Assembly (NCBI RefSeq): GCF_000243155.2
Contig: NC_018017.1
Location: forward strand, 1,550,001 to 1,614,000
DNA length: 64,000 nt
Source: Desulfitobacterium dehalogenans ATCC 51507
GTDB taxonomy: Bacteria; Bacillota; Desulfitobacteriia; Desulfitobacteriales; Desulfitobacteriaceae
Direction: 5' to 3'
A model generated the notes under the pieces. It was not told the origin of the DNA, ran no database searches, and saw nothing but the letters and a program-made list of their open reading frames with translations. How positions within the stretch are numbered: the stretch's first letter is position 1; each line of letters opens with the position of its first letter. Made by a program: the position numbers and the translations under genes. Below are positions 34,266-43,777 of the stretch, piece by piece.

Positions 34266-37200
34266 GTGAAACGAAAACGAAACGCATATAGAACTGTGCT
34301 GGCCTTATTTCTGGCGGTGTTGCTGGTTTTTCAGACTTTGCCACTCAATCCAGCAGCAGCCTATGCACAGGGCGCACCGGAGGGTTCCGGGATAACAACG
34401 ATCGGTGAAGGGAGCGAGCCGGGACTTGAGGTGACAGAGTCTGAAGTGACGACTCCCGGGGCGATAGGGGTGCAGCCCATGGCCCTGCCGATGCCTATGG
34501 CGGCTGTACCCGGGGATAAAACCGCGGTGTTTATGACTGCTAATTTATCCTTTCCGCTGGAGGTGAAGCAGGGAGATCCCTTGGTTCGTATTGAGCCTAA
34601 CGGCACCATCCAGGGTAGGCAGCAATTTACGCTAAAATCAGAAGGACTTAAGGTGCCCGTAAATGGTGATGATTCGAATCCGACGAATGCGAATCCCGAA
34701 AACTACATTCAGAGGGGTGACTGGATCGAGCTGACAAGTGAGAGCTACTTCAAGGAAGTGGTGTTGCCGACAGCTACCAGAGACCTGAATGCAATGACGG
34801 AGACTGGCATGAAAAAGCTTGGCACTGTCTATTTCACCCCGGCCAGCATCAAGGTTGTATTTGATGGTGACGATAGCTTTTTTAATGGTGTCGGAAAAGG
34901 TGTTACTTTTAGCTTTGAAACCACCGCCGATGCGGATGTAACGGGAATGAGCTATGGTGATACAAAGCCTATCAGCATCTTCGGGACAGCATATCAGCTG
35001 AAAAACTCGGATGTTACGCCAGCATACAGCATTACATTGAGTTCGCCCGGACAAGTAAATTGGGATCAATATAGTTATCGGGGAATTCAAGCCGCACAAT
35101 TTGTTGAGGGAGCGATTACTTGGCAGTCAACCGTATCTGCTTTCGATCAGTTTGATAATACAATCAAGCTGTCACTGGACGGGAAGACGTTTTTTACGAA
35201 CCCTACAGAGTATAATACAAAATTTGGCGCTAACAGTGGCAATGTCCAAGGTGTCTATGTAGAAGGTTCATTCAAAGTAAACAATACTGCGGTAACCCCG
35301 ACCATTGGTGAGGATGGAAGCCTGAGCTACACTTTCCCAGAGGGAACAGGTAAGGATCCGAAGGTTGAGTATAAAACATGGATTCCAAAGGCAGGTTACT
35401 ATTATGAGCACAGGGACCCGCCGGGCAATCTAGGTCGCAGCTATCGAGTCATGTTTGGTAGGGTAGAACTGAAAGAGGGCAGTACTAAGTTGGTAGAGGC
35501 AGGTCAAGAGATTTCTTTTGCACCTGACTGGATTCAAGCCAGTGCCTCCTATGACCATCCTAACCAAGAGATCACATGGACAATCAATGTTAACCAGAAA
35601 TATAATAAAAAAGGTCTGAAAAACTTTACCATCACAAATGCACTCCCCGCTGGGCTGGAGCTTGAGTCGGCCACATGGCAAACATGGGTAGACGGTGTTG
35701 CATCTGAAGTAAAATCCATTGAGCCCGATTCAAACAGTGTTTACTCTTTCGGGGATATCAATGGTAGAGTACAACTTGTGATTAGAACGAAGGTGAAAGC
35801 CGGTTCTAGTTTTAGAATCGATCCCCGGGCTAATTGGGAATTGGACACACCAGGCGGTATACAATACAATGATGTGAAGACCGGTATCAGACCCACAGCG
35901 GTAACCGACGAGGCAGAAGTTACCATCGGTGCACACGCCTTTACAAAAAGCGGCAGTGTTTTACAGGCGGATTTCAACCTTGGCAGCGTTACATGGACCG
36001 TCAACCTAACGCCACAATATGCCCTGCCGGATGCGGTGGTATATGACGTATTAATTCATGGCGGAGATCTGAATGTCTTGGATAACGCTGTGGATGCAAC
36101 TGGAGAAGTGAGTACATCAACCATTGCAAAAATAAAAGCCAATGTAAATACTGCACAGCTTTGGAAGAAGTATCATGTGGATAGCTTGAAGGGCGTGACG
36201 AATGCCACTGGCTTGAGCTTGAAGGCCATTCCTTTGACAGTAGATGGTGAAGTGGTGGCAGATTTGATCAAAGTGACCGGATATAACACTGATAAACCTA
36301 CTTCCTTCAGCTTCCGTGCACTTGAAACCAATCCAGCCTTCCTATTTAAACAGGACATTAATGCTGATAAAGCACGATGGAATCGAGCCTTGCTGTTTGA
36401 TGGTGAGGTCATAAAATCAGCGCAAAATTCAACTAATCTTCATATTCGCATGCTGAATAAGGATATGCTCTTTGCGTCAAAGCCATTGAAGGCAGATGGT
36501 ACGCCTGAAAACTTTACCCCCAATAACATTGGCAGCTACATTTCAAATGATAGTAACGAAGCATGGACGATTTCTGCCTATGACAGAACAACAAAGACCG
36601 TCACCTTCCGTTTAGGCATCAATATGCCGGGATATAACACAGAGGAACTTGCAAAGAATGGCGGGAATCGAGTAGTTAGCGACATTAGGTTGGTAGACAC
36701 ATTGCCCGAAGACTGGGAGTTCGTTCCTTTTGAAGATGGGCAAACCTATAAGCTTTATAGAGGCTATTCGGACAATGGCAGCGGCACCGGCTATGGCACC
36801 AGGAACGATGCCCAAACACTTATTGAGCCAGGCATCAACGCTCATGTGGTAGAGTTCTCCAATAGCGGAAACGTGGGAACATTTACCTTCTCCAAGCTGG
36901 AAAGCCCCTATGTCATTTTGGTCAAGGCAAGACCATCCAATGTGGCCCTGGAGCAATATTTACACGACCATATCACAAACGGCACGAACAAGCAGGTGCT
37001 GTATAACAAAGCCGATCTTTACATGACATGGGGCGGAGAGGAAAAGGTAGTCACCGAACAGCGTAAGGTTATTGTACCCATCCAAACACTAGGAAAATCA
37101 GTGACCAAACCGGCCCCTGGTGTGCTGGAGTGGACGGTGAACTATACTCCGCCATTTAACATGGCGAAAGATGTTTATCTACAGGATACCTTGGGTGCGG

Positions 37201-40200
37201 GTATGAACCTACGCAAGGATGAAAGCGGAAAGCTCGTACTGACACTACCCAGTATGGCGGTCTATCGTGCCAAACTGACTCCAAGTGGTGCTCTGGAACG
37301 AGAGGGCGTAACACTGAACCTCAGCGCCCCCAATTGCGAAGTGCAAGTGGAAGCCGAACCGGGTGAGGGTGGCACTACAGTCCTGAAGTTCATGATGAAT
37401 AACCCCAATCAGCTCTACCAGTTTGTGTACCAGACGGAAGTTGATTCCACTAAAGCAAAAGCCGGCGACAAAATGGGCAACGAGGTAAAGCTGATGGGTG
37501 ATGACAAACTGAAATCTATCAGTGCCAAAAGCGAAAGCACTCTGGACAGTTCGGACGTAGCCGCCAGTTCAGGTTCTAATGCTCTGCTGCCACTGAAAAA
37601 GGTGGATCCCGATGGTAAACCGCTAGGAAACGTATGCTTCACATTATATAAGGCGAGTGATGGGACAGAAGTTAGAACAGGAAAAACTGGGACTGACGGA
37701 ACACTCAATCTGATATTCCCAGATCCAGGGTATTACGAGCTAAAAGAAACTTGTTATGACGAAAATACTTATCTACCCAATATAAAAATTTATGAGGTAT
37801 ATGTAGGAAATACCCCTGGGAAGCCCATCTGGGTAGACGGTGTAAAAGTAGATAGTGAGAATCGGCTGACTGTACCCACCCCTGCTGCAGGCAAGCTGAC
37901 CGTCAAGAACGTCGTGAAAGGCAACAACGGCGACACAAACAAGGAGTTTGTCTACGCCATTACCTTTGAAGTTGAAGACGAAGACGATAATACTTATACC
38001 TATACAAACCCGGATGGCACCAAGGGAACCTTCACCCTCAAAGACAGAATAACTTTTAAACTCCAAGACGGAGCAACTTTCGTTATTGAGAAGTTGTTGG
38101 CGGGGGTTAAGTATCTCGTCACTCAGGAGGAGAACACAGACGGACACATCACTGACCCGGCAGAGCTGCAGTACACAGAAACCATTGTCTATAATGGTGA
38201 CCATAAAGCGGACTTTATCAATACGCGGGATTGGTTTGGCAGTCTGCGCATAAGCAACACTGTGACAGGCAGTGGTAGTGACAATGGGAAGGAATTTGAA
38301 TACAAGATCGCTTTTAGTGATGGCGGAACCTATTCCTACACAAAGAATGGCGGCAGCGAACCTGTCAACATAGCGTCAGGCGGCACAATTAGCCTAAAGC
38401 ATGATGAGTATATCGTCGTTAAGGACATTCCTCACGGCGTGACCTACACCGTCAGCCAAACCAGTTACGCCGACGACGGCTACACAACCAACCCGGGGGG
38501 AGAGCTGAGCTTCACAGGAGAGCTGGAGTTCGAAGGAAAGATTGTGAATGCTGTTGAAGCACAAGCACCCTTTAAGAACAACCGTCAGCTGCCAGGGACC
38601 CTTGAGCTTAAAACAAAGCCGGCCAGTGATCCGGGTGACCCGAAAGATGTTGCGAAAGTACCTGGTGACGGAGCACATCCGGCTAAGCTGATTGCCAGCC
38701 TTATTGATGAGAGTGGCAAACCGGTCATAGGTGCAATGGTGACGTTCAAAGACAAGGATGGCACTGTGGTAGGCACAGCAGTTACCGACAAAGATGGGAA
38801 AGCTGAAGTGGAATATCAAGCGGATAAGGTGATGGATACAGACGAGAAGACATATCCATTCACCGCGACCACCACGGCTAAAAGTCCTTCAGGGGTTCCT
38901 TATAAGGAATCCAATGAAGTGAAGGTCATCGCAACTCCTGCGGCACTCTTCGGTATTCTGCGTGACAACACAACCGGAGAAGTGATTCCAAATGCAGTAA
39001 TTACAGTGGAAAACGTAAAAACCGGGGAAACAGTGACAATCACAACCGATGAAAACGGTGTATACCACCACCCAGTCAATAGGAACGAAGAATACACCAT
39101 CACCTACAACAAGATGGTAAACATCGGCGGTGTTCCAACGCCTGTTCCCTTCACCCAAAAGGCGGATACTGAGGGCAGTACGACTACAGAGGGTAAGGAT
39201 ATTCCGGCAGAGATTACAGCTGTGGGTATCGTGCTCTTCAAGCAGCCTGATGGAAAGTCTTCAATGATACAGGGGACGTTTGCCGGAAATCTGAAGGTCT
39301 ACCTAAAGGATGAGACGGGCAAGTACATTGAGGAAGGCGGCGTTCCTAAGGCATTCCCCTTGGATCCGCTGTATGGTACCTTTGCGGCCCCTGGTTTAAC
39401 CGAGCAAACCTACACCATGGAAGTGCGTTACGAAGTTGAGCCGGGAAAAGAACTGGTCATCAGCAAGTCAGAGCTGAAAGTCAAGGCAGACGGCGAACTG
39501 AATATTTCAGAAGAGCTTGTTGATCCCTACGGTACGATTACAGATAAAGTCACCGGTAAGGTCATCGAAGGTGCAGAAGTGACGCTCTATTATGCGGATA
39601 CACCGCGGAACCAAGGCAAAGGAATTACTCCGGGTACGAAAGTAACCTTGCCTTTAATTCCAGGTTTTGCACCTAACGATAACGGTAGCCCCAGTCAAAA
39701 CAGTGACGAAAACGGAGAATATGCCTACATGGTGTTCCCGGATACGGATTACTATCTGGTAGTTACCAAACCTGGGTATGAAACCTACACGAGCGGTACT
39801 ATCTCAGTAGGCACCGATATCGTACGCTATGATGTGCAAATGACCCCTGTAAGCAACAGCGGAGGCGGCGATGGGGGTATTGGCGGCGGCTATACGCCCC
39901 AGGTTCCCACTGCGCCGAAGGTCAGTGCCGACGATACCAGGAATATTCTGGTAGGCATGAACATCGATATGGAATACTCTGTGGACGGCGGCAGCTGGCG
40001 CACCTATGATCCGGCCAATCTTCCGGATCTGTCCGGCAACCACACCGTGAGGGTCAGACTGAAGGCTCAGGGCAGTACACCGGCTGGTGAGATAACCACT
40101 CTTAACTTCACTGTCAAAGGTTCTGGGAACAACGCTAACAGTGGTAACAGCGGTAACAGTGGTAACAATGGTAACAATGGTAACAATGGCAGCAGCAGTG

Positions 40201-40580
40201 AGAGCGGCAATACACCCCAAACTCCCTCTGCGCCCCAGGTAAAGGCCGACGATACCAAGAATATCCTGGTGGGCATGGACACAACTATGGAATACTCTGT
40301 GGACGGCGGCAGCTGGCACACCTATGACCCGGCCAATCCTCCGAGCCTGCCCGGCAACCACACCGTACAGGTCAGGACCAAGGCAACGGACACTACCCCA
40401 GCTGGTGAGATGGCTACCCTGCGCTTTACGGCTAAAGGTACTGCCGGCAACGAATTGGACGATGTTCCGAAAACAGGTGATAACAGCGCACCCTTAAGCT
40501 TTTATCTGGCTCTGGGGCTGATGTCCTTAATCCTATTGGGCATTTGTCTGCCAAACCGCAGGAAGCAAAGCAACATTTAA
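34266..40580 (+). CDS. Giant cell-wall-anchored adhesin (VPKTG sorting signal)
   Basis: 2,104 residues from GTG 34266, 10 bases after GGAGG. Signal peptide at 1-33 (basic start, VLALFLAVLLVFQTLPL). Residues about 34-1100 are repeated all-beta adhesive modules of the collagen-binding/fibrinogen-binding type (for example ITWTINVNQKYNKKG). Then come a SpaA/Cna-B module at about 1103-1200, two DUF7601-like modules near 1208 and 1324 (KLTVKNVVKGNNGDTNKEF, SLRISNTVTGSGSDNGKEF), a Big-1-like module near 1444-1550, carboxypeptidase-regulatory-like modules near 1562 and 1755, and two 70-residue repeats with an Asn/Gly/Ser linker. The end is VPKTGD, a hydrophobic helix and NRRKQ. The sortase gene follows. 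Confidence 0.93.
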   Translation: MKRKRNAYRTVLALFLAVLLVFQTLPLNPAAAYAQGAPEGSGITTIGEGSEPGLEVTESEVTTPGAIGVQPMALPMPMAAVPGDKTAVFMTANLSFPLEVKQGDPLVRIEPNGTIQGRQQFTLKSEGLKVPVNGDDSNPTNANPENYIQRGDWIELTSESYFKEVVLPTATRDLNAMTETGMKKLGTVYFTPASIKVVFDGDDSFFNGVGKGVTFSFETTADADVTGMSYGDTKPISIFGTAYQLKNSDVTPAYSITLSSPGQVNWDQYSYRGIQAAQFVEGAITWQSTVSAFDQFDNTIKLSLDGKTFFTNPTEYNTKFGANSGNVQGVYVEGSFKVNNTAVTPTIGEDGSLSYTFPEGTGKDPKVEYKTWIPKAGYYYEHRDPPGNLGRSYRVMFGRVELKEGSTKLVEAGQEISFAPDWIQASASYDHPNQEITWTINVNQKYNKKGLKNFTITNALPAGLELESATWQTWVDGVASEVKSIEPDSNSVYSFGDINGRVQLVIRTKVKAGSSFRIDPRANWELDTPGGIQYNDVKTGIRPTAVTDEAEVTIGAHAFTKSGSVLQADFNLGSVTWTVNLTPQYALPDAVVYDVLIHGGDLNVLDNAVDATGEVSTSTIAKIKANVNTAQLWKKYHVDSLKGVTNATGLSLKAIPLTVDGEVVADLIKVTGYNTDKPTSFSFRALETNPAFLFKQDINADKARWNRALLFDGEVIKSAQNSTNLHIRMLNKDMLFASKPLKADGTPENFTPNNIGSYISNDSNEAWTISAYDRTTKTVTFRLGINMPGYNTEELAKNGGNRVVSDIRLVDTLPEDWEFVPFEDGQTYKLYRGYSDNGSGTGYGTRNDAQTLIEPGINAHVVEFSNSGNVGTFTFSKLESPYVILVKARPSNVALEQYLHDHITNGTNKQVLYNKADLYMTWGGEEKVVTEQRKVIVPIQTLGKSVTKPAPGVLEWTVNYTPPFNMAKDVYLQDTLGAGMNLRKDESGKLVLTLPSMAVYRAKLTPSGALEREGVTLNLSAPNCEVQVEAEPGEGGTTVLKFMMNNPNQLYQFVYQTEVDSTKAKAGDKMGNEVKLMGDDKLKSISAKSESTLDSSDVAASSGSNALLPLKKVDPDGKPLGNVCFTLYKASDGTEVRTGKTGTDGTLNLIFPDPGYYELKETCYDENTYLPNIKIYEVYVGNTPGKPIWVDGVKVDSENRLTVPTPAAGKLTVKNVVKGNNGDTNKEFVYAITFEVEDEDDNTYTYTNPDGTKGTFTLKDRITFKLQDGATFVIEKLLAGVKYLVTQEENTDGHITDPAELQYTETIVYNGDHKADFINTRDWFGSLRISNTVTGSGSDNGKEFEYKIAFSDGGTYSYTKNGGSEPVNIASGGTISLKHDEYIVVKDIPHGVTYTVSQTSYADDGYTTNPGGELSFTGELEFEGKIVNAVEAQAPFKNNRQLPGTLELKTKPASDPGDPKDVAKVPGDGAHPAKLIASLIDESGKPVIGAMVTFKDKDGTVVGTAVTDKDGKAEVEYQADKVMDTDEKTYPFTATTTAKSPSGVPYKESNEVKVIATPAALFGILRDNTTGEVIPNAVITVENVKTGETVTITTDENGVYHHPVNRNEEYTITYNKMVNIGGVPTPVPFTQKADTEGSTTTEGKDIPAEITAVGIVLFKQPDGKSSMIQGTFAGNLKVYLKDETGKYIEEGGVPKAFPLDPLYGTFAAPGLTEQTYTMEVRYEVEPGKELVISKSELKVKADGELNISEELVDPYGTITDKVTGKVIEGAEVTLYYADTPRNQGKGITPGTKVTLPLIPGFAPNDNGSPSQNSDENGEYAYMVFPDTDYYLVVTKPGYETYTSGTISVGTDIVRYDVQMTPVSNSGGGDGGIGGGYTPQVPTAPKVSADDTRNILVGMNIDMEYSVDGGSWRTYDPANLPDLSGNHTVRVRLKAQGSTPAGEITTLNFTVKGSGNNANSGNSGNSGNNGNNGNNGSSSESGNTPQTPSAPQVKADDTKNILVGMDTTMEYSVDGGSWHTYDPANPPSLPGNHTVQVRTKATDTTPAGEMATLRFTAKGTAGNELDDVPKTGDNSAPLSFYLALGLMSLILLGICLPNRRKQSNI
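39912..40121 (+). repeat. Adhesin C-terminal 70-residue repeat, copy 1
   Basis: Encodes APKVSADDTRNILVGMNIDM and continues to LNFTVKG, including YSVDGGSW and TYDPANLPDLSGNHTVRVR. It is paired with copy 2 at 40230-40439, also 210 bases long. The two are about 75 percent alike at protein level by eye. Likely a spacer module that lifts the binding domains off the wall. Confidence 0.85.
40134..40190 (+). repeat. 9-base tandem repeats encoding Gly-Asn-Ser/Asn linker
   Basis: Units of GGTAACAGT or GGTAACAAT repeat about six times in frame between the two C-terminal repeats. Short tandem repeats of this sort vary in number by slippage, so linker length may differ among strains. Confidence 0.85.
40230..40439 (+). 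repeat. Adhesin C-terminal 70-residue repeat, copy 2
   Basis: Encodes APQVKADDTKNILVGMDTTM and continues to LRFTAKG. It is the same length as copy 1 and keeps YSVDGGSWHTYDPANPP and NHTVQVR. The sorting signal starts about 8 residues after it. Confidence 0.85.
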
Positions 40581-40631
40581 CCGATTGGATCGATTTAATC
40601 TATTAAAGACGAGGAAAGGTGATAAGAAAAA

Positions 40632-41426
40632 ATGAACAAAGCAAAAAAGATTCTTATCGCCTTTTCTCTTGTTCTGTTGGTCTTTTCTCTGGCCGCTACC
40701 GCCGGCCATCTCCTGGAGGATTATCAGGCACGGAAACACATGGGAGAGTTGGCAAGGCAGCCGGAAGATTCACCAATAGGATCAGGCACAGGTGGGGGTG
40801 CGACGGCACCCCCGCTTTCTGACGAGAAGGTGAAGGAGGATGAGCCTGTCATGCTTTCGAAGTTGCAGGAGCTTTACAGGCGGAACCCGGATATCGTCGG
40901 CTGGCTGAAAATTGAGGATACGGTCATTGATTATCCGGTCATGCAGAACCCCCAGGATGGGGAGTACTATCTTAGCCATGATTTTGATAAGAAGGAAAGC
41001 AAGCATGGACTGCCTTTTTTGGACGTTCATTGTCAGATAGATGATGGGGACATTTTACTGATTCACGGCCATTATATAAAAAACGGCATGATGTTCGCAG
41101 ATTTGATGAAGTACAAGGAGGAGCGCTTTTATCAGGAGCATCCCACCTTCCAATTCAGCACCCTCTATGAAACGGCAGACTATGAGATTGTGGCTGTGAT
41201 TCTCTCCAAGGTTTACCGCAAAGCGGAAAAAATCTTTAAATATTATCAGGTTGAGAAGGTGGGAACACCTGCTGAATTTGATTCGTATATTCAAAATGTT
41301 AAACAACTCGCTCTTTATGACACGGGTGTGACGGCTCAATATGGCGACAAGCTCGTGGTACTGTCCACATGCGAATACTCCACCGAAAACGGCCGGTTGG
41401 CGGTGATCGCCCGCAAACGTCAATGA
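40632..41426 (+). CDS. srtB: Class B sortase
   Basis: 264 residues. One N-terminal membrane helix (about 7-27) then the sortase barrel. WLKIEDTVIDYPVMQ is typical of class B. The catalytic His is in LLIHGHYIK (near residue 144), the Cys in LSTCEYSTENGR (near 247) and the Arg in LAVIARK. The long helical insert before the last strands also fits class B. AGGAAAGGTGATAAGAAAA precedes the ATG, 51 bases after the adhesin stop. It should attach the VPKTG adhesin to the wall, like the SrtB/PPKTG pairs of Clostridioides. Confidence 0.94.
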   Translation: MNKAKKILIAFSLVLLVFSLAATAGHLLEDYQARKHMGELARQPEDSPIGSGTGGGATAPPLSDEKVKEDEPVMLSKLQELYRRNPDIVGWLKIEDTVIDYPVMQNPQDGEYYLSHDFDKKESKHGLPFLDVHCQIDDGDILLIHGHYIKNGMMFADLMKYKEERFYQEHPTFQFSTLYETADYEIVAVILSKVYRKAEKIFKYYQVEKVGTPAEFDSYIQNVKQLALYDTGVTAQYGDKLVVLSTCEYSTENGRLAVIARKRQ

Positions 41427-41479
41427 GGATGTTAAAATACAGATCGGCAAATAGACGATAACCTAAGAGAAAATAAAAC

Positions 41480-41508
41480 GCTGCTCACTAGGATGGGCAG
41501 CATTTTTA
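41480..41508 (+). terminator. Rho-independent terminator of the adhesin-sortase operon
   Basis: GCTGCTC (41480-41486) pairs with GGGCAGC (41495-41501) and ATTTTTA follows. It ends the sortase transcript. Confidence 0.8.
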
Positions 41509-41858
41509 CGTTCTTCCTGTCCGCTTGCGCAGGAAATACCTCCACCAGCATTATAGGAACGACTGCAGAGTATGCCGATATCCGCAGCATCAAAATAGCT
41601 TAGGGAAGATTCATAACCGAAGAGGATATCTCTAATTCGGGTGGCAGTTGTCAGGTGCTGGCTTATTTAATCGTCGACGCAGGGGATGCGCAAACGGTTA
41701 TCGATTCTTCGGATGCGATCCATTTCAGGCTCTATGATTTGAACGGTGATCCTTATAGCGGTTCTGTATCCGGCTATATAACCGATCCTAATGATGAGGT
41801 TACCTGTGTGTCCATAAGCGGGGAACAGGGGAATTATTCCATCACCAATTTTACATAG
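41493..41858 (+). pseudogene. Broken lipoprotein gene with in-frame amber codon
   Basis: From about 41508 the frame reads FTFFLSACAGNTSTSI, a lipobox-like end of a signal peptide, and meets TAG at 41601-41603. In the same frame it continues (GRFITEEDISNSGGSC, then VLAYLIVDAGDAQTVIDSSD) to TAG/TAA at 41858. The only possible ATG (41493) lies within the sortase terminator and has no ribosome site, so the true 5' end seems deleted. A relic of a secreted lipoprotein. The remaining sequence up to 41986 shows no gene. Confidence 0.55.
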
Positions 41859-41986
41859 AAAAGGCGGATGGCAGGAAAACTGCTTCCGCATAGCCGCTTT
41901 GACCGCAAGGAGCGGAGAATCACTTGACAGGTGGTTTTTGTAGTGCAGGGTGAAGCAGGATGCATCTCCACGCGGTTTACGCGATA

Positions 41987-42697
41987 CTACAAAGTGAAGT
42001 TATCATTGAAGTCTTTTGCCTGCAATATTTTTGATACGAAGAATCGGCCTTCCATAGTGCAATCCGCGTAAAACACCTCACTGAAATCATGGATACCGGC
42101 CTGATCCAATTGTGAAGCGAGCCAGGATCGGTCACGCTTAAGTTGTTGAAGATTGCTATCCTGGACCTGTCCATCAATAATCAGAGGAAGAGATAGGCCT
42201 TTGGTATTAGGCTTAAGCTTCATGTCTGAAGGAGTCAAGGGCAGAAACTGAGGCTTTTTAAGAACACTGATACTGCCGCTGCCCTCTACAATAGCGTATT
42301 CAACCTCATTTAAGTCGAATATATCCTTTTCCCTCAATGCCATCAGTACATTTTCTATGGGGTATTTCAGCCTTTTCATGTTGGACTTGACAAACTGGCC
42401 GTTCTGGATAATGACAGTGGGACCGAACGTGATTTTACGCGCAATTTTTTTATTGTTGATCAAGAGAGAGCTTACCAGATATTGCAGGGCCACGATGAGT
42501 ACCACCGCAAACAATACGGGGAGATGAGGAATATTGGGCTCCGCAATGTCAGCGCCGATAACGCTGGCAATCACGATGACCGATATAAAGTCATAGATAG
42601 GAAGCTCGGCGATCTTGCGTCTACCGGTTTTCAAAATCAAAAACAGGAACAATGCCATAACGGATATAATTCGGAGCGTGATGATTAAGTAAAGCAA
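41987..42697 (-). CDS. DUF421 (YetF-like) membrane protein
   Basis: 236 residues. Three N-terminal membrane helices are followed by the family's cytoplasmic domain: MALFLFLILKTGRRKIAELP, DFISVIVIASVIG, then GPTVIIQNGQ, LREKDIFDLNEVEYAIVEGSGS, which is diagnostic for DUF421/YetF. The start is TTG at 42697 after GGAGTGAATAAG. YetF-type proteins appear in spore-forming Firmicutes; their role is not established. Single gene. Confidence 0.9.
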   Translation of the reverse strand: MLYLIITLRIISVMALFLFLILKTGRRKIAELPIYDFISVIVIASVIGADIAEPNIPHLPVLFAVVLIVALQYLVSSLLINNKKIARKITFGPTVIIQNGQFVKSNMKRLKYPIENVLMALREKDIFDLNEVEYAIVEGSGSISVLKKPQFLPLTPSDMKLKPNTKGLSLPLIIDGQVQDSNLQQLKRDRSWLASQLDQAGIHDFSEVFYADCTMEGRFFVSKILQAKDFNDNFTL

Positions 42698-42890
42698 ACT
42701 TATTCACTCCTTCGTTTTTATACTCGTTATAGTATTATGAACCCAAAGGCCGGTAGATCATGCAGACCGCAGGAATCTTGAGAAGGAGAATAGACTTCCT
42801 ATTAATTTTGAACAGGTGGATTTCCAATTAACATCCAACAGGAAAGTTTGGGCTGGTCGGTGAGGTGAGAATAATAGGTGCCTGGAGGCT

Positions 42891-42926
42891 CTAAGGGGGA
42901 AGGGGCAACCACCCCATCCCCCTTAG
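42891..42926. terminator. GC-rich hairpin after the dms operon
   Basis: CTAAGGGGG then GGGG (42891-42906) pair with CCCC and CCCCCTTAG (42912-42926) with a small internal loop. No T-run follows on the minus strand, whereas ATTTTG follows on the plus strand. It probably ends or protects the dms transcript, whose last stop is at 42942. Confidence 0.65.
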
Positions 42927-42941
42927 ATTTTGACCTAATGA

Positions 42942-43775
42942 TCAGGTTATGCCGATAGTCGTTGTCACAATCGCTGCGTAAAAGACATACCGCCCGATCA
43001 GTTCGCCAAAAACCAGGCAGGCACAGGCCAGATAAACATTTCCGGCTTTAAAGCTGCTGCCGGACTCTTGCTTGGCCGGCCAAAAGAGGAGCACCGCTCC
43101 ACCCAGGATAAGCAGCCATTTGAGGGCGATGACCATAGTCATGCCGCTTAAGATGGCTGCGCTGGCTTGGGCGGCCATGCCCGCCATGCCTAAATTTAAA
43201 GCGTGAGGAATGGCAAAAGCTGCTTGGAAGATCACAGCGGCTAAGACAATGGCCCCGTAGATTTTTTTATCCACATTGTGCAATTCCTTTAGACTGGTGG
43301 CGATAAAGAGGAGAGCACCGATGGCAAGGGTCGTGGTATAGAAATCAATAAAGGTATTGGCTCCTTGCCAAATGGGAACCGTGGTGGAGGAATAGAGTTT
43401 ACCCATGGAAAATACTGCGACCAGACCGACAAGACTGCCCGCCCAGCGCAGGAGCAGATCCAGGCTGGCATTGCCAGGCTTAAAGTGCTGCACCAGGGCA
43501 TAGAGGACGGCGATGCCTGCGAAGAAGCCGCATAAAAGGGCTTCATTGCTTAACCAGGAGGTGCCAAGATGAGAGAGGGAATTCAAGAAAGCCATGGGTC
43601 TGCCCAGGTGCAGCAGGGAGGCAAGAATGCCGACGATGCTCAACCCGGCGGCAGCATAGGAAGCCGTTTTGAACGTCTTTTCTTTGTAAAGCTGCTTGCT
43701 GATCGTGATAAAGAACATGATCCCAATTGCGGCTTGCATGCAAAAGGAAAAGATCAATAAACTGGTTTCTCCCAT
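42942..43775 (-). CDS. dmsC: DmsC-like anchor subunit, copy 1
   Basis: 277 residues with eight predicted helices. It shows LLHLGRPMAFLNSLSHLGTS, the DmsC landmark. It is about 94 percent alike to copy 2 at 47001-47834 by eye. It starts 2 bases after the FeS gene stop. As the anchor of a DMSO reductase-like complex it would take electrons from menaquinol. It is the last gene of the six-gene tandem dms operon. Confidence 0.92.
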   Translation of the reverse strand: MGETSLLIFSFCMQAAIGIMFFITISKQLYKEKTFKTASYAAAGLSIVGILASLLHLGRPMAFLNSLSHLGTSWLSNEALLCGFFAGIAVLYALVQHFKPGNASLDLLLRWAGSLVGLVAVFSMGKLYSSTTVPIWQGANTFIDFYTTTLAIGALLFIATSLKELHNVDKKIYGAIVLAAVIFQAAFAIPHALNLGMAGMAAQASAAILSGMTMVIALKWLLILGGAVLLFWPAKQESGSSFKAGNVYLACACLVFGELIGRYVFYAAIVTTTIGIT

Positions 43776-43777
43776 AG

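Noticed and set aside
40134-40190. Short repeats that might look CRISPR-like
   Set aside because: They are 9-base in-frame codon repeats within the adhesin linker, without spacers.
39804-40361. 185-codon open frame on the minus strand within the adhesin
   Set aside because: It is opposite the repetitive C-terminal repeats and Asn/Gly linker and translates to low-complexity Val/Thr runs; no ribosome site. A shadow of biased codon use.
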